The notes under the pieces are model-generated. The model saw nothing but the letters and a program-made list of their open reading frames with translations. It did no database searches and was not told the DNA's origin. From the NCBI RefSeq assembly GCF_025685645.1, contig NZ_JAGSYF010000003.1, positions 496,001-560,000 on the forward strand: DNA of 64,000 nucleotides. The letters run 5' to 3'. The stretch is from Edaphobacter bradus (GTDB lineage: Bacteria > Acidobacteriota > Terriglobia > Terriglobales > Acidobacteriaceae). Positions 23,119-33,051 of the stretch are shown one piece after another. Made by a program: the position numbers and the translations under genes. How positions within the stretch are numbered: the first letter of the stretch is position 1; every line of letters starts with the position of its first letter.

Positions 23119-25743
23119 ATGCCTGTTGCCCCCAGAAGACCTCCCCTGCATTCCTATCTGGCGATGAATCTGCTACTTACGGTTGCGGCAACCTGCAGTT
23201 TCGCACAAAGCTACACACCGGCTGAACCCACCGCCTCCTCAAGCTCCATCCCCGATGCGCCCCAGCCACAGCCGCGGGCTGTCATCACGCAGCCGGCCGC
23301 TTCTACGCCCGCCAGAGAGCCGGAGCCGGTCACTTTTGTCGGAACGCCCAGGCGTATCCTGAACGACCAGAAAGCCATCTGGACCAGTCCGCTCCGTCTC
23401 CGTCCCGACGACGCCCTGTGGCTCGTTCCCTTCGGTATCTCCACCGGCCTGCTGATCGGATCCGACCAGCACACCATGACCCGGGCCATTCACATCAATT
23501 CGAGCGATCAGAACAAGGCCAACAATCTCTCCAACGGAGCTGTCGTCGCCCTCGGCGCCATCCCCGCCACCGGCTACCTGGTGAGCCTCGTCAACCACGC
23601 CCCACAGGCCCATGAGACCGGCCTGCTCGCCGGCGAAGCGCTCGCCAACAGCCTTGTCGTCAATCAGGCCCTTAAGCTCGTTTTTCGCCGCGACCGCCCC
23701 ACCGTCAACAACGCTGCAGGAGATTTCTTCTCCGCCAAAAACCTCGACTCCTCCTTTCCCTCCAATCACTCCACCGCTGCCTGGTCGATGGCCGCCGTCG
23801 TCGGATCGGAGTATCCCGGCTGGCTCCCCCGCCTCGCCGTCTACGGCCTGGCCTCAACCGTCAGCGTCAGCCGAGTCCTCGCCGAGCAGCACTTTCCCTC
23901 CGACGTCCTCGTCGGCAGCGTAACCGGCTGGCTCATAGGACGTTACGTCTATCGCGCTCACCACGACCACAACGTCAACCCCTACGAATCGCAGCCATTT
24001 CTCCGCTACAACAGTCCACTACCGCAGTCCTCCCCCGCAACAACTCCCGCGGCAGCGGCCGCAGCCGTCGATCCGCTGAACCAGGCCATCACCAGCCTCG
24101 CTCCGCCGTCTCTGCCCAGCCGCAACGACATCACCTTCGACGCCGATCCTGACACCATCGGCTCGACTAACGTACCGATGGACAGCTGGGTCTACTCTGC
24201 GCTCGAGCGACTTGCCGCCCTCGGCCTCGTCCCCAGCCAGAGCATCGCCATCCGTCCCTGGACGCGCCAGGAATGCCTTCGCCAGCTCCGCCAAGCCGAA
24301 GACCTCATCGACCGGGAAGGATCGAGCACGGGCCTGATCGACGAAGCCAACCGCCTGATCGTCGATCTGCGCCACGAGTTCGAGGAAGAGCCGGCAGCGT
24401 ACCAATCCTTAGCACTGGAGTCCATCTACGCCCGCTACGGAACCATCGCAGGCCCCGCGCTCGCCGACAGCTACCACTTCGGCCAGACCTGGTGGAACGA
24501 CTTCGGCCGCCCGCTCGGCCGCGGCGGAAGCTTCATCGCCGGTTTCTCCGTCCGCGCGCATCACGGACGCCTCTTCTTTTACAGCCGTGAAGAGTTCCAG
24601 CACGGCCCCGGCACCGCGGCGTACTCTCCAGAGGTCTACCAGTTCATCTCCCACCTCGACGGCACGCCGCTTCCATCCCCCCTCCCCACAAGCACTCCCG
24701 CCTTCAACCGGCAAAGGCCGATAGAGCTCTACGGCGGAGTTGCCTTCGCAGGAAACGCGCTCTCCTTCGGCAAGCAGCAGATCTACTGGGGACCAACGGT
24801 CATGGGACCGCTCGCTTTCTCCAGCAACGCCGAGCCAACCTACAGCCTCCGCTTCGTCTCAACGCGGCCCCATCCGCTCCCGTTTGTGCCCTCATGGGGC
24901 ACCTATCGCTTCGACATTGTTCTGGGCAAGCTCTCCGGGCATCGTTACCCGGAGCGCCCCTGGTACAACGGCCAAAAGGCTGACTTTAACTTCGGCGACA
25001 ATCTGGAGATAAGCTTTACGCGATGGTCGGTCTTCTGGGGAATCGGCCACCCGATCACGCTGCACAGCTTTCTAAATAACATCTTTAGCTTCAATTCCAC
25101 TGGAAACGGCATAGGGGGAGGAAGCGGCGAATTTGGCGATCGCACCGATCCCGGCGATCGCAAGAGCAACTTTGACTTCCGATATCGTCTTCCCGGCCTG
25201 CGCAAGATTGTCACACTCTACGCCGATGCGTACTCCGACGACGATCCCAACCCCATCGCCGCGCCGCGGCGCGCAGTATGGAATCCTGGCATCTACTTCG
25301 CTCGTCTTCCATGGCTTCCGCACATGGATCTTCGAGCAGAAGCAGTCAGTTCAACCGGCTTATTCACCGACTTCGGCGGCTTCCACTACTTCATCAACAA
25401 TCAGTATCGGGACTCGAACACGAACAAAGGCTTCCTCCTCGGCAACGCCATCGGACGTGACGCTCGCGCAATCGAAGGCCGTACAGGATACTGGTTCTCC
25501 TCCCGCACGCGCATCGAAGCCGGCTACCGCCAGAACAAAGGCGGAACCGCGTTCCTTCCCGGAGGGGCAACCATCACCGATGGATTTCTCAATGGCTCCT
25601 ACGCCTTCAGTCCCAGTCTTCGCGCGCAGTTTTTCACCCAATACGAGCGCTTCCTGATCCCCTCGTACCTGCCCGGCTCCCATCACAACGTAAGTGGATG
25701 GCTCCAACTCACCTGGGAACCCAAACTTCGCGTCGACCGCTAG
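23119..25743 (+). CDS. Fusion of PAP2 phosphatase and Wzi-like outer-membrane protein
   Basis: The 874-residue protein has a signal sequence (start at M1 or M16), then a PAP2 domain with all three phosphatase motifs: KLVFRRDRP (186-194), PSNH (214-217) and SR-x5-H-x3-D (251-262). After a proline/alanine linker, residues about 340-870 form a Caps_assemb_Wzi-type beta barrel with an aromatic C-terminal strand. PAP2 enzymes dephosphorylate lipid pyrophosphates such as undecaprenyl pyrophosphate; Wzi anchors capsule at the outer membrane. The gene is convergent with the polysaccharide locus at 25.9 kb. A soluble periplasmic PAP2 tied to an outer-membrane barrel is unusual. Confidence 0.85.
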   Translation: MPVAPRRPPLHSYLAMNLLLTVAATCSFAQSYTPAEPTASSSSIPDAPQPQPRAVITQPAASTPAREPEPVTFVGTPRRILNDQKAIWTSPLRLRPDDALWLVPFGISTGLLIGSDQHTMTRAIHINSSDQNKANNLSNGAVVALGAIPATGYLVSLVNHAPQAHETGLLAGEALANSLVVNQALKLVFRRDRPTVNNAAGDFFSAKNLDSSFPSNHSTAAWSMAAVVGSEYPGWLPRLAVYGLASTVSVSRVLAEQHFPSDVLVGSVTGWLIGRYVYRAHHDHNVNPYESQPFLRYNSPLPQSSPATTPAAAAAAVDPLNQAITSLAPPSLPSRNDITFDADPDTIGSTNVPMDSWVYSALERLAALGLVPSQSIAIRPWTRQECLRQLRQAEDLIDREGSSTGLIDEANRLIVDLRHEFEEEPAAYQSLALESIYARYGTIAGPALADSYHFGQTWWNDFGRPLGRGGSFIAGFSVRAHHGRLFFYSREEFQHGPGTAAYSPEVYQFISHLDGTPLPSPLPTSTPAFNRQRPIELYGGVAFAGNALSFGKQQIYWGPTVMGPLAFSSNAEPTYSLRFVSTRPHPLPFVPSWGTYRFDIVLGKLSGHRYPERPWYNGQKADFNFGDNLEISFTRWSVFWGIGHPITLHSFLNNIFSFNSTGNGIGGGSGEFGDRTDPGDRKSNFDFRYRLPGLRKIVTLYADAYSDDDPNPIAAPRRAVWNPGIYFARLPWLPHMDLRAEAVSSTGLFTDFGGFHYFINNQYRDSNTNKGFLLGNAIGRDARAIEGRTGYWFSSRTRIEAGYRQNKGGTAFLPGGATITDGFLNGSYAFSPSLRAQFFTQYERFLIPSYLPGSHHNVSGWLQLTWEPKLRVDR

Positions 25744-25801
25744 GGCCTATCAACAATAGCACCCGGGTAGACATTTGATTTTTACGTTGAGAGTGTCATC
25801 C

Positions 25802-25844
25802 TGAGCGGCGCCCCTCGCAGTCTCATCGCGAGAGGCGCCGCTCA
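25802..25844. terminator. Bidirectional hairpin between convergent genes
   Basis: The 17-base arms TGAGCGGCGCCCCTCGC and GCGAGAGGCGCCGCTCA pair with one mismatch around a 9-base loop, between the PAP2-Wzi stop (25743) and the GT9 stop (25886). There is no long T-run. It probably serves both genes. Confidence 0.6.
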
Positions 25845-25885
25845 ACTGCAGGAATATATGTCGATGCGCCGCTAGTCCGCCTCTA

Positions 25886-27019
25886 CTAGACCTCAGGAAG
25901 GATGAGCCGCGGAGGCGAGGCCAGCCCAGCCGCCTTTCGCTCCAGCAAGGAATCGATCTCCCGCATCACCAGCTGTGTGCTGATCTGCTCCATACAGCCG
26001 TTATGCTTGCATGGAGCGAAGTTCCTGCCGTCATAACAGGGCCGGCAGGCAAAGTTGACTCCTCCCCAGATCCCCGTCACATACGGTCTGCGCGGAAGGA
26101 AGTTCCCCGGATCCGTCGGACCAAACAGGCCAACGATTGCAGCGTGGCTCAGTCCCGCGAGATGGAGCGGCCCTGTATCGTGCGAGACCACAACATCACA
26201 CTGATCGCAAGCCATAATCACCTGCGGCAGGGTAAGCGCACCAATACAGTCCTTCACAGCCAGACTCTCAAAGTAGGGTCGCACCCAGGCGTCGTCAGGG
26301 CCGCCCAGCAACACGACCTCCCAACCCCTCGCGAGAAGCACCTTCGCGAGTTCGGCATAACTCTCCGCCGACCACCGCCGCAGAGCCTGTTGTCGCAGCA
26401 TATTGCTCGCGCCGGCCGGGACCAGGGCAACTCTGGTACGTGACTTCTCCGGCAATGGAGGCGGCCCCGGCAGCCTGTCCGGGCGAATCGGTGCGATGCT
26501 CTCCGGGCTCCAGCCGTCATCTTTGCCCAACAGAATCCTGGCATACTCGTCTGCGTGATTGCGGCCTGGAATGAGCAGCCTGTCGCGGGAACTTCGGGAA
26601 AGCGTCAGCTTCTTCGCGGCTCTTACGGGAAGCGATAAGAACTTGTAGCGATCGTCATAGTAGAGAGTCGCACACAGGTCGTACCGCTCTCCTGAAACTC
26701 TCCGCCACAGATCCGCAATCGAGCTCATTCTTTCCCAGGGGTTGCCCGTGAGGATCTTGCGGTCGTCTGCCGGCAACAAGCTGATCCAGGAATAGCATTC
26801 GAGCAGAGGCTGAACCATCGAGCCGCAGACCCAGTCAATATGCGCTCCCGACTCATACAAGGCCCGCGCCGCGGGCAGCAACATAATCACATCGCCAATT
26901 GCACCAAACTTGATTAGGAGTGCCTTCCGCACCAGCGGCGATTTCCTCTCTGACGGTGATTTCTCACTGCTCTCAGTATGGCCCATCCTGAATGGCCACA
27001 CAAGATTGCCCATCTCCAT
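25886..27019 (-). CDS. Glycosyltransferase family 9 (heptosyltransferase-like)
   Basis: The 377-residue protein has the GT9 N-terminal motif (LLIKFGAIGDVIMLLPAARA, residues 34-53) and the C-terminal donor-site region DTGPLHLAGLSHAAIVGLFG with GPTDP. Cysteines in the last 50 residues (CRPCYDG, CKHNGCM) recall members of the wider family with a terminal cysteine cluster. GT9 enzymes add ADP-heptose to LPS core. gmhB at 37 kb belongs to heptose synthesis, which supports this. Starts inside the first 33 residues are possible (for example M12). Confidence 0.85.
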   Translation of the reverse strand: MEMGNLVWPFRMGHTESSEKSPSERKSPLVRKALLIKFGAIGDVIMLLPAARALYESGAHIDWVCGSMVQPLLECYSWISLLPADDRKILTGNPWERMSSIADLWRRVSGERYDLCATLYYDDRYKFLSLPVRAAKKLTLSRSSRDRLLIPGRNHADEYARILLGKDDGWSPESIAPIRPDRLPGPPPLPEKSRTRVALVPAGASNMLRQQALRRWSAESYAELAKVLLARGWEVVLLGGPDDAWVRPYFESLAVKDCIGALTLPQVIMACDQCDVVVSHDTGPLHLAGLSHAAIVGLFGPTDPGNFLPRRPYVTGIWGGVNFACRPCYDGRNFAPCKHNGCMEQISTQLVMREIDSLLERKAAGLASPPRLILPEV

Positions 27020-27244
27020 GGCGATTAGGCGGCGAATACTTCCACTGATCGCCGGCGATGACGTGTCTCAGTCGCGAGCCCAGGCGCCTCCGTCTAGGCA
27101 CGACAGGTTCACCGTCCACTGCGCTTCGCTCAGCAGCTCTTGTCGCTTCCTCTGCCTCCCAGCAGAAGCTCATCAAACAAACTGCCTCACGAGTAAGTCC
27201 CTCGCCTGAGACCGATCCGATTCATGCAACCAGTCCCTGACAGA

Positions 27245-28501
27245 TCAGGCATGTCTTCGCCATCGAGAAGCGTCGCGCACGGCGGCGAGTTTCGCCCTGG
27301 TATCGGGATCCTGAGACAGCGCCCCAAGCCTGTATCGCACAACGACCCAGACCAGCCCGAGAAACGCCCCTAGCACAAAGGCCAGCAACGTAAACAGAGT
27401 GCGCAAAGGGCCTGACTTTGTATCTGGCACGACTGCATAATCGACGACCTGCATGAGAGGAGCCGAACGTGACTCATCCAGTCGAGCGGACTCATACTGC
27501 CGTAGCAACAACTCATACAGAGCCTCGTGATATTTCACTTCACGAGCCTTGCGCACATAGTTCAACGTTGCCCCGGGAACCCGGGAAGTCGGAACCTCGA
27601 CGTTACCAGATCCCCCTTGTTTCCCGGAGTTCTCCAATCTTCCCAACTCCGCTCTAAGCCCGGCAATTTCGGAGCGAAGACGGATCACCTCGGGATTCTG
27701 CTCTGTAGCCGCCTGGCTCAGAGCCTCAAGTTGCACCTCACGGCTTGATATCTCAGCGTGCGTCCGCGCGATCGTCTGAAGCTGCAGTTGCGTCTGCCCC
27801 CCGGGAAGGATCATCCCTGTCTGTTGCTGCACCTTGGTCAAGTCGACTTCCGCATCGGAGAGCGTGTTCTTTTCCTTCTCCAGTTGCCTCTCGAAAAAGA
27901 GCCGTTTCTGGCCCGCGTCGGTAATGGCGATTCTGTCGCTGAGCTTATGAAGGTCGGCAAGATACGCATTCGCAAGATCGGCCGCGCGCTTCGGGTCATG
28001 GTCCGTAACGCTGATCACGACAATCGTGTCTTTTCCCGCAGTGAAGTCGCTGTGGAGCCTGAGTGCTCTCTCCGTCTGGCTCAGCTTCTTGGTCTTGTAG
28101 ACCTTTGCCAGGTCAAACTGACGGATAATGTCGTCAGCGACAGTGCGGCTCTTCAGCATGCCTACATAAATCTGCGTCGGATCTCTGAATCCACCCAGGG
28201 CGCTTCCTGCTCCGCTCAACGCACCCAATTGCCCCAGCAGTGCGGAAGGCCCGGATGTCATGGAGTTTGGCGGCAGAAAGGAAGCTTCAGCCGTATAGGT
28301 CGGCTTCATCAGAACCAACACAATGGCAGTTAAGACCGCAGGCCCAAACGCGAACTTCAGGATCAGTGATTTGTTGGCCAGCAGTACGCGGAGAAGGTCG
28401 AGCAGATCAATCTCGTCTTCCTGCGCGAGTGCCTCTTCCCGCTCACCGAGGGTTGTCGCCGAGAGATTCTCGTCATGTGTGGCAAGGGTCCGCTCTTCCA
28501 T
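27245..28501 (-). CDS. Wzz/GumC-type polysaccharide chain-length determinant
   Basis: The 418-residue protein has two membrane helices, at about residues 48-68 and 375-395, enclosing a large periplasmic part with coiled-coil stretches (LEKEKNTLSDAEVDLTKVQQ and the ISSREVQLEAL region). The N-terminal Wzz motif (EIDLLDLLRVLLANK) and the proline-containing segment before the second helix (VVPDTKSGPLR) are typical. There is no tyrosine-kinase domain attached. It controls chain length and export of the polysaccharide together with the Wza-like protein upstream. It lies downstream of the export gene on the same strand with a 120-base gap. Confidence 0.9.
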   Translation of the reverse strand: MEERTLATHDENLSATTLGEREEALAQEDEIDLLDLLRVLLANKSLILKFAFGPAVLTAIVLVLMKPTYTAEASFLPPNSMTSGPSALLGQLGALSGAGSALGGFRDPTQIYVGMLKSRTVADDIIRQFDLAKVYKTKKLSQTERALRLHSDFTAGKDTIVVISVTDHDPKRAADLANAYLADLHKLSDRIAITDAGQKRLFFERQLEKEKNTLSDAEVDLTKVQQQTGMILPGGQTQLQLQTIARTHAEISSREVQLEALSQAATEQNPEVIRLRSEIAGLRAELGRLENSGKQGGSGNVEVPTSRVPGATLNYVRKAREVKYHEALYELLLRQYESARLDESRSAPLMQVVDYAVVPDTKSGPLRTLFTLLAFVLGAFLGLVWVVVRYRLGALSQDPDTRAKLAAVRDASRWRRHA

Positions 28502-28624
28502 CCTAGTAGCCCCTCACTTCGCTGCATTGCATCTTTGTTCCCTCGGCTGCACTGTCTTCGGCCTCAAATCTCAAGCTGACCTTGCTTCCAGAACGCCCCA
28601 ACGCGAACGCCTCTCCGGCATTGG

Positions 28625-31360
28625 CTACCTAAACACTACGTTACCCGCGGCTATGGCGATTCCTAGCTGACCGGCAATCTGCGCCAGGTTTACGATAAGA
28701 CGTATCGTTCTGCCCTTATCAAGATTGAGAGGCACAATGATCGTATCGCCCGGATAGAGATGCAGAGACTCGAATCCGCTTCCTCGAAGGCTCGAGCTGT
28801 ACTGTTTGCTGATGACAGCGCCGCTCGCCCGAACCACGTACGCGCGACTCTTGTCGGCATCGCGGTTCGCGCCACCTGCCTCCCTCAGATAATCTCCAAG
28901 CCGTTTGTGAGGATTGAAGACAAAAGAGTTCTGATCGTAAACCGCTCCATCGACGTTCACGGTTGACGGGATGCGAGGCACAATAAACTTGTCTCCATCC
29001 TCCAACGGAAGGTCTGGGAGTTGATCCAGGTCCTGGCTGTCGGCAGGAATCTGAAGCACGATTCGGCCGGTCGCTTTTGCTCGCCTCAGGCTATTCACCA
29101 CGCTTTGGCCTTGCTGTTGCGCCGCGGCCAGAGCCGCCGCGTCCTGTGCACTAATGGCCTGGCCCACGTTGTTCGTAGCATTCGTGCTCACCTGAAGCGC
29201 GATCTGATCAACATATTGATTTAAGCGCTGCTGTTGTTCGCGGCGCGTCGACTCACGCGTGAACTCCGCTCCATAAAGGTAGGCGTCCGGTGTCAGGCCT
29301 CCGGCACGTCGAATCAGTTGCCGCAGAGTCTCCCCGGGCCTCACGCTGTAAATTCCCGAGGACTTGAACTCTCCCTCCAGACGCACAAATCGAGTCTGCT
29401 CCGCCTGTGGAACGTGGATGTCCGCCTTGGAGAAGATCGTCACAACATCTCCCGGCAGCAACTCCAGGTTCTGCGAAGCGTCGCCCTGCAGCACGAGCTT
29501 ACCAAGATTGAACGGCAGCAGAAATGTCGTCAGATCTTCCTTGCTCTGTCGTTCAATGACAGCGTAGCTCCAATCAATATCCGGCTCGTTCAGCTTGACG
29601 TCGTTGCGCGGGCGGAACTTTCCTGACGAAGAATTGGCCACGCTGGGACCGACACTCGCATTGGCCGTACCTGATTGGGTGGATGTCGCCTGTTGAGGCG
29701 TCTGAGAGGCCCCCGAGGGCGGAGTGTACCGATCGTTGTTGCCCGTCGCGGATGTCGCTGTGCTCGGAATCTCTCCGCAGTCCAGGGCTCCGTCGGTTGT
29801 CGACGAATCGACGTCTTCCGTGTCAGATCTCTTCTCAGAAACGCCTTCCTGGTTCCCAAAAGGAAGACCGAACAGGTTCATATTTCTCGTGGATGAGTAT
29901 CTCCAGTTAGGGTTGTCTCCCTCTTCTCCGAAGGGAAGGCCGTAGCGCAAACTCGGAATCCCATAGCCGGACGTGGGAAGACACGTCGGGACGTAAGTCA
30001 GCATCGGCTGGCCAAGCTTACTGCGCTTCAGCCAATAGTCCCTCGTAATGAGAGATTCTTTGTCCGGCAGCAGGTCGCGAATACGCATGCCGGTTCTCCA
30101 CGCGTACCGCCCCGGATTCGCCACGTTACCCCGAAGCGTCACCGCGTCTTTGTATTCTCCCGTCACCGCCACAAACTCCAGCAGATCGCCGTCCTGCAGC
30201 GTCGTCGCCTTTCCCTGGGCGTCCAGCGCCACCTCGATCATGCTCCGCGTCCTGCGGTTGTCGACGCGCTCCAGACGAACCTTTTCTCCCTGCGCGACAC
30301 TCGTCAGGCCGCCTGCCATTTGCAGCATATCGTCGACCGTCGTGTTCCCCGGCGACTTCAACTCATAGATCGCAGGGACATTGACGCTGCCAGATACCGC
30401 AACCTGGGCCCCCACAGGCGGAATGTAGATCACATCCCCAGGCAGCAACGGCGCGTCGTTCGACTTGTCACCGTGCAGCAGAAGATCGTACAGATCGAAC
30501 TCGACAACAGTCTTTCCCGCCCGGCGTAACTGGATATGGCGCAGGCTGCCCTGCAGCGACGGGCCGCCTGTCGCAAACAGCGCATTAACCAATGTGCTCA
30601 GAGAGCTGATCGTGTAGGTTCCCGGCCGCCTGGCCTGCCCGACCACAAACACCTGAATCGAACGCAACTGCCCCATGCTCACGTTGAGATCAAAGTTGCG
30701 AAAGACCCGGCTCATCTGGCTCTTGAGGTAATCCTGCACCTGCCCAAACGCCATTCCGGTAACACGTACAGCGCCAACCTGGGGAATATAGACGTTGCCA
30801 GAGCGGTCAACCAGGTAGCGGCCGTTGAGCGTGATCTGTCCCCATGCCCGGATCAGAAGTTCGTCACCCGGACCAATGAGATAATCCGGCGTCACCGGCA
30901 CCAGATCCAGTGGCGCAAAGGTCGTCGGCGGATTGCGGAAAAGCGACGCCCCATAAACAGGCAGCGATCTCCCGATCGAGTTCGCCACAAACTGCTGAAA
31001 CTCAGTTGGCGAATCCAGCGGCAGACGGACCTGCTCCCTCTGGTTCAACCTCGACGTCGTCTGGGGCGTCGTTTCATTATTATTGTTATTGTTATTGTTA
31101 TTGCCGTATTGCGTATTTTCCTGTCCGAGAAAGATGCCCTGATTGCGCTGCTGCTGCTGAGAACTGGTCTGCTGCGTATTGGTCTCGACGCTGGGTTGCA
31201 CCCCGCATCCTAGATCGGTTGGATTGCACGCAGTCGGCTGCTGCGTCGACAGGCTTCCGAGAATCTGAGTAGGGTCTGCTGACTGAGCAAACGCTGCGCT
31301 CCCAACGGTCAATAGAACCACACACGCAAGCTTGAACAACGCGGGTGAGCCTGACTGCAT
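28625..31360 (-). CDS. Wza-like polysaccharide export protein with several SLBB domains
   Basis: This outer-membrane export protein has 911 residues from ATG 31360 (AGGA upstream; TTG 31378 is an alternative). It has a signal peptide ending in FAQ, a Gln/Asn-rich segment with nine Asn in a row, the Poly_export domain (LIGPGDELLIRAWGQ and YIPQVGAVRV) and four or five SLBB domains. That is about twice the length of E. coli Wza and no lipobox is present, so it resembles the long acidobacterial and PEP-CTERM-type exporters. It forms the outer-membrane channel; the Wzz-like gene follows. Confidence 0.88.
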   Translation of the reverse strand: MQSGSPALFKLACVVLLTVGSAAFAQSADPTQILGSLSTQQPTACNPTDLGCGVQPSVETNTQQTSSQQQQRNQGIFLGQENTQYGNNNNNNNNNETTPQTTSRLNQREQVRLPLDSPTEFQQFVANSIGRSLPVYGASLFRNPPTTFAPLDLVPVTPDYLIGPGDELLIRAWGQITLNGRYLVDRSGNVYIPQVGAVRVTGMAFGQVQDYLKSQMSRVFRNFDLNVSMGQLRSIQVFVVGQARRPGTYTISSLSTLVNALFATGGPSLQGSLRHIQLRRAGKTVVEFDLYDLLLHGDKSNDAPLLPGDVIYIPPVGAQVAVSGSVNVPAIYELKSPGNTTVDDMLQMAGGLTSVAQGEKVRLERVDNRRTRSMIEVALDAQGKATTLQDGDLLEFVAVTGEYKDAVTLRGNVANPGRYAWRTGMRIRDLLPDKESLITRDYWLKRSKLGQPMLTYVPTCLPTSGYGIPSLRYGLPFGEEGDNPNWRYSSTRNMNLFGLPFGNQEGVSEKRSDTEDVDSSTTDGALDCGEIPSTATSATGNNDRYTPPSGASQTPQQATSTQSGTANASVGPSVANSSSGKFRPRNDVKLNEPDIDWSYAVIERQSKEDLTTFLLPFNLGKLVLQGDASQNLELLPGDVVTIFSKADIHVPQAEQTRFVRLEGEFKSSGIYSVRPGETLRQLIRRAGGLTPDAYLYGAEFTRESTRREQQQRLNQYVDQIALQVSTNATNNVGQAISAQDAAALAAAQQQGQSVVNSLRRAKATGRIVLQIPADSQDLDQLPDLPLEDGDKFIVPRIPSTVNVDGAVYDQNSFVFNPHKRLGDYLREAGGANRDADKSRAYVVRASGAVISKQYSSSLRGSGFESLHLYPGDTIIVPLNLDKGRTIRLIVNLAQIAGQLGIAIAAGNVVFR
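31076..31102. repeat. Microsatellite encoding nine asparagines in the export gene
   Basis: The plus strand reads ATTATT followed by alternating ATT and GTT triplets (hexamer ATTGTT repeated), coding on the minus strand for nine Asn in alternating AAT/AAC codons. Slippage in steps of six bases would change the length without a frameshift. Confidence 0.85.
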
Positions 31361-31558
31361 CTTCCTGAATCCTCGCAAAATCCGTTACTCCTGACGACCA
31401 GCCAAAGTCCTCTGCCTTCGATGGACTGGACGGCGCGCAATGCCGAGACGAGTCCTCGGTCCATTGACTGCCTCCAGCATACCCGAATGCTCCTTCCAGG
31501 CCGGTCCCGAAGAAGCAGGGCGAAACCTCGACGATACCCTGAGTTATGCCACTTCGGC

Positions 31559-33025
31559 CTAGTCGCTCGCCATACCTGCCTGCCGACCCTGCTCCGTCTC
31601 GACCGCCTGCGCCACACGCAGCATCGTCTCTTCGTCGAAGTGCTTGCCGAGTATCTGCACACCGATGGGAAGACCGTCCCTGGTCTCACCGCAAGGAACA
31701 CTCACGCCGCACAGACCCGCCAGACTGGCCGCCACCGAGTAGATGTCCTCTAGGTACATCTTCACCGGATCGTCCGTCTTCTCTCCCAGCCGGAACGCCG
31801 GCGTCGGAGTTACCGGAGCTACCAGTACATCCACATCGGCAAACGCCGCCAGAAAGTCGCGCGTCAGCAGCGTCCGAACCTGCTGCGCCTTCTTGTAGTA
31901 GGCATCGTAGTACCCCGCGCTCAGCGAGTAGGTTCCCAGCAGGATGCGCCGCTTGACCTCGGCTCCAAACCCCGCGTCTCTCGTCTTGCGGTACATATCC
32001 GCGAGCGCCTTCGCATCGCCATCCCGCAGGCCAAACCGCACGCCGTCAAACCGCGACAGGTTCGCCGACGCCTCCGCCGTCGCAATGACGTAATAAGTCG
32101 GAATCGCATACTTGGTGTGCGGAAGACTCACCGGCTTAGCGATGCATTTTTCGTCCTTGAGGCCGTCGAGGACCTTCTCGATCGCAGCCCGAATCTCAGG
32201 ATCCAATCCCTCGCCGAAGTACTCCTCCGGCACACCGATCTTCAGTCCTTCAACCGGCTTCTCCAACCCCGCCACATAGTTCCCAACCGGCCGTTCGGAA
32301 GACGTTGCGTCCAGATGGTCCTGTCCCGCAAGCACCTGCAGGACAGTCGCGGCATCCTTGACGTTCTTTGTGAGCGGCCCCACCCGATCGAGCGACGAAG
32401 CGAAGGCAATCAATCCATAGCGGCTCACCCGCCCATATGTCGGAAGCACTCCGACAACGCCGCAAAACGCCGCAGGCTGCCGGATCGACCCTCCCGTATC
32501 CGTCCCAAGCGACGCAACTGCAAGGTTCGCGGCCACCGCAGCCGCCGAGCCTCCGCTCGACCCGCCCGGCACCCTGTCTGTCGACCGCGGGTTCCGGACC
32601 GGCCCATATGCCGAATTCTCATTCGAGCTGCCCATGGCAAACTCATCGCAGTTCAGCTTGCCCAGCAGCACCGCTCCCGCGGCCTCCAGCCGTGACACAG
32701 CAGTCGCATCGTAAGGCGGCCGATACCCCTTGAGGATCAGCGACCCCGCTGTCGCCGGCGCTCCCTGCATCGCCAGCACGTCCTTGATCCCCACCGGAAC
32801 ACCAGCCAGCGGAGGCAGCCCTTGTCCCCTGGCCGCCATCTCGTCGATCCTCGACGCCTGCGCCAGAGCCCGCTCCCGGCTCAGGGAGAGGTAGCTATTG
32901 ATCGCACTGTCCTTCTCAGCAATCTGCGCGTAGTGCAGCTCTGCAAGGCTCGTTGCCGTCGTCTCGCCTGCCGCCACTGCGGCGCGAATGCTATCAATCG
33001 TCAAACCAGCAAGACCTGAATTCAT
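31559..33025 (-). CDS. gatA: Asp-tRNA(Asn)/Glu-tRNA(Gln) amidotransferase subunit A
   Basis: The 488-residue protein is a complete amidase-signature enzyme. The catalytic triad is Lys81 (PVGIKDV), cis-Ser156 (PGGSSGGS) and nucleophile Ser180 (TDTGGSIRQPAAFCG), matching bacterial GatA numbering within two residues. It releases ammonia from glutamine for transamidation of mischarged tRNAs in the GatCAB complex. The ATG at 33025 is preferred over TTG 33034. gatC lies 27 bases upstream; gatB is not in this window. The Wza-like gene follows after about 200 bases. Confidence 0.97.
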   Translation of the reverse strand: MNSGLAGLTIDSIRAAVAAGETTATSLAELHYAQIAEKDSAINSYLSLSRERALAQASRIDEMAARGQGLPPLAGVPVGIKDVLAMQGAPATAGSLILKGYRPPYDATAVSRLEAAGAVLLGKLNCDEFAMGSSNENSAYGPVRNPRSTDRVPGGSSGGSAAAVAANLAVASLGTDTGGSIRQPAAFCGVVGVLPTYGRVSRYGLIAFASSLDRVGPLTKNVKDAATVLQVLAGQDHLDATSSERPVGNYVAGLEKPVEGLKIGVPEEYFGEGLDPEIRAAIEKVLDGLKDEKCIAKPVSLPHTKYAIPTYYVIATAEASANLSRFDGVRFGLRDGDAKALADMYRKTRDAGFGAEVKRRILLGTYSLSAGYYDAYYKKAQQVRTLLTRDFLAAFADVDVLVAPVTPTPAFRLGEKTDDPVKMYLEDIYSVAASLAGLCGVSVPCGETRDGLPIGVQILGKHFDEETMLRVAQAVETEQGRQAGMASD

Positions 33026-33051
33026 CGTCTCCAAACTCTCTCTTCCGCTCT

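Noticed and set aside
31076..31102. Short repeat array considered as CRISPR
   Set aside because: It is an in-frame hexamer microsatellite inside a coding region; no spacers or cas genes are present anywhere in the window.
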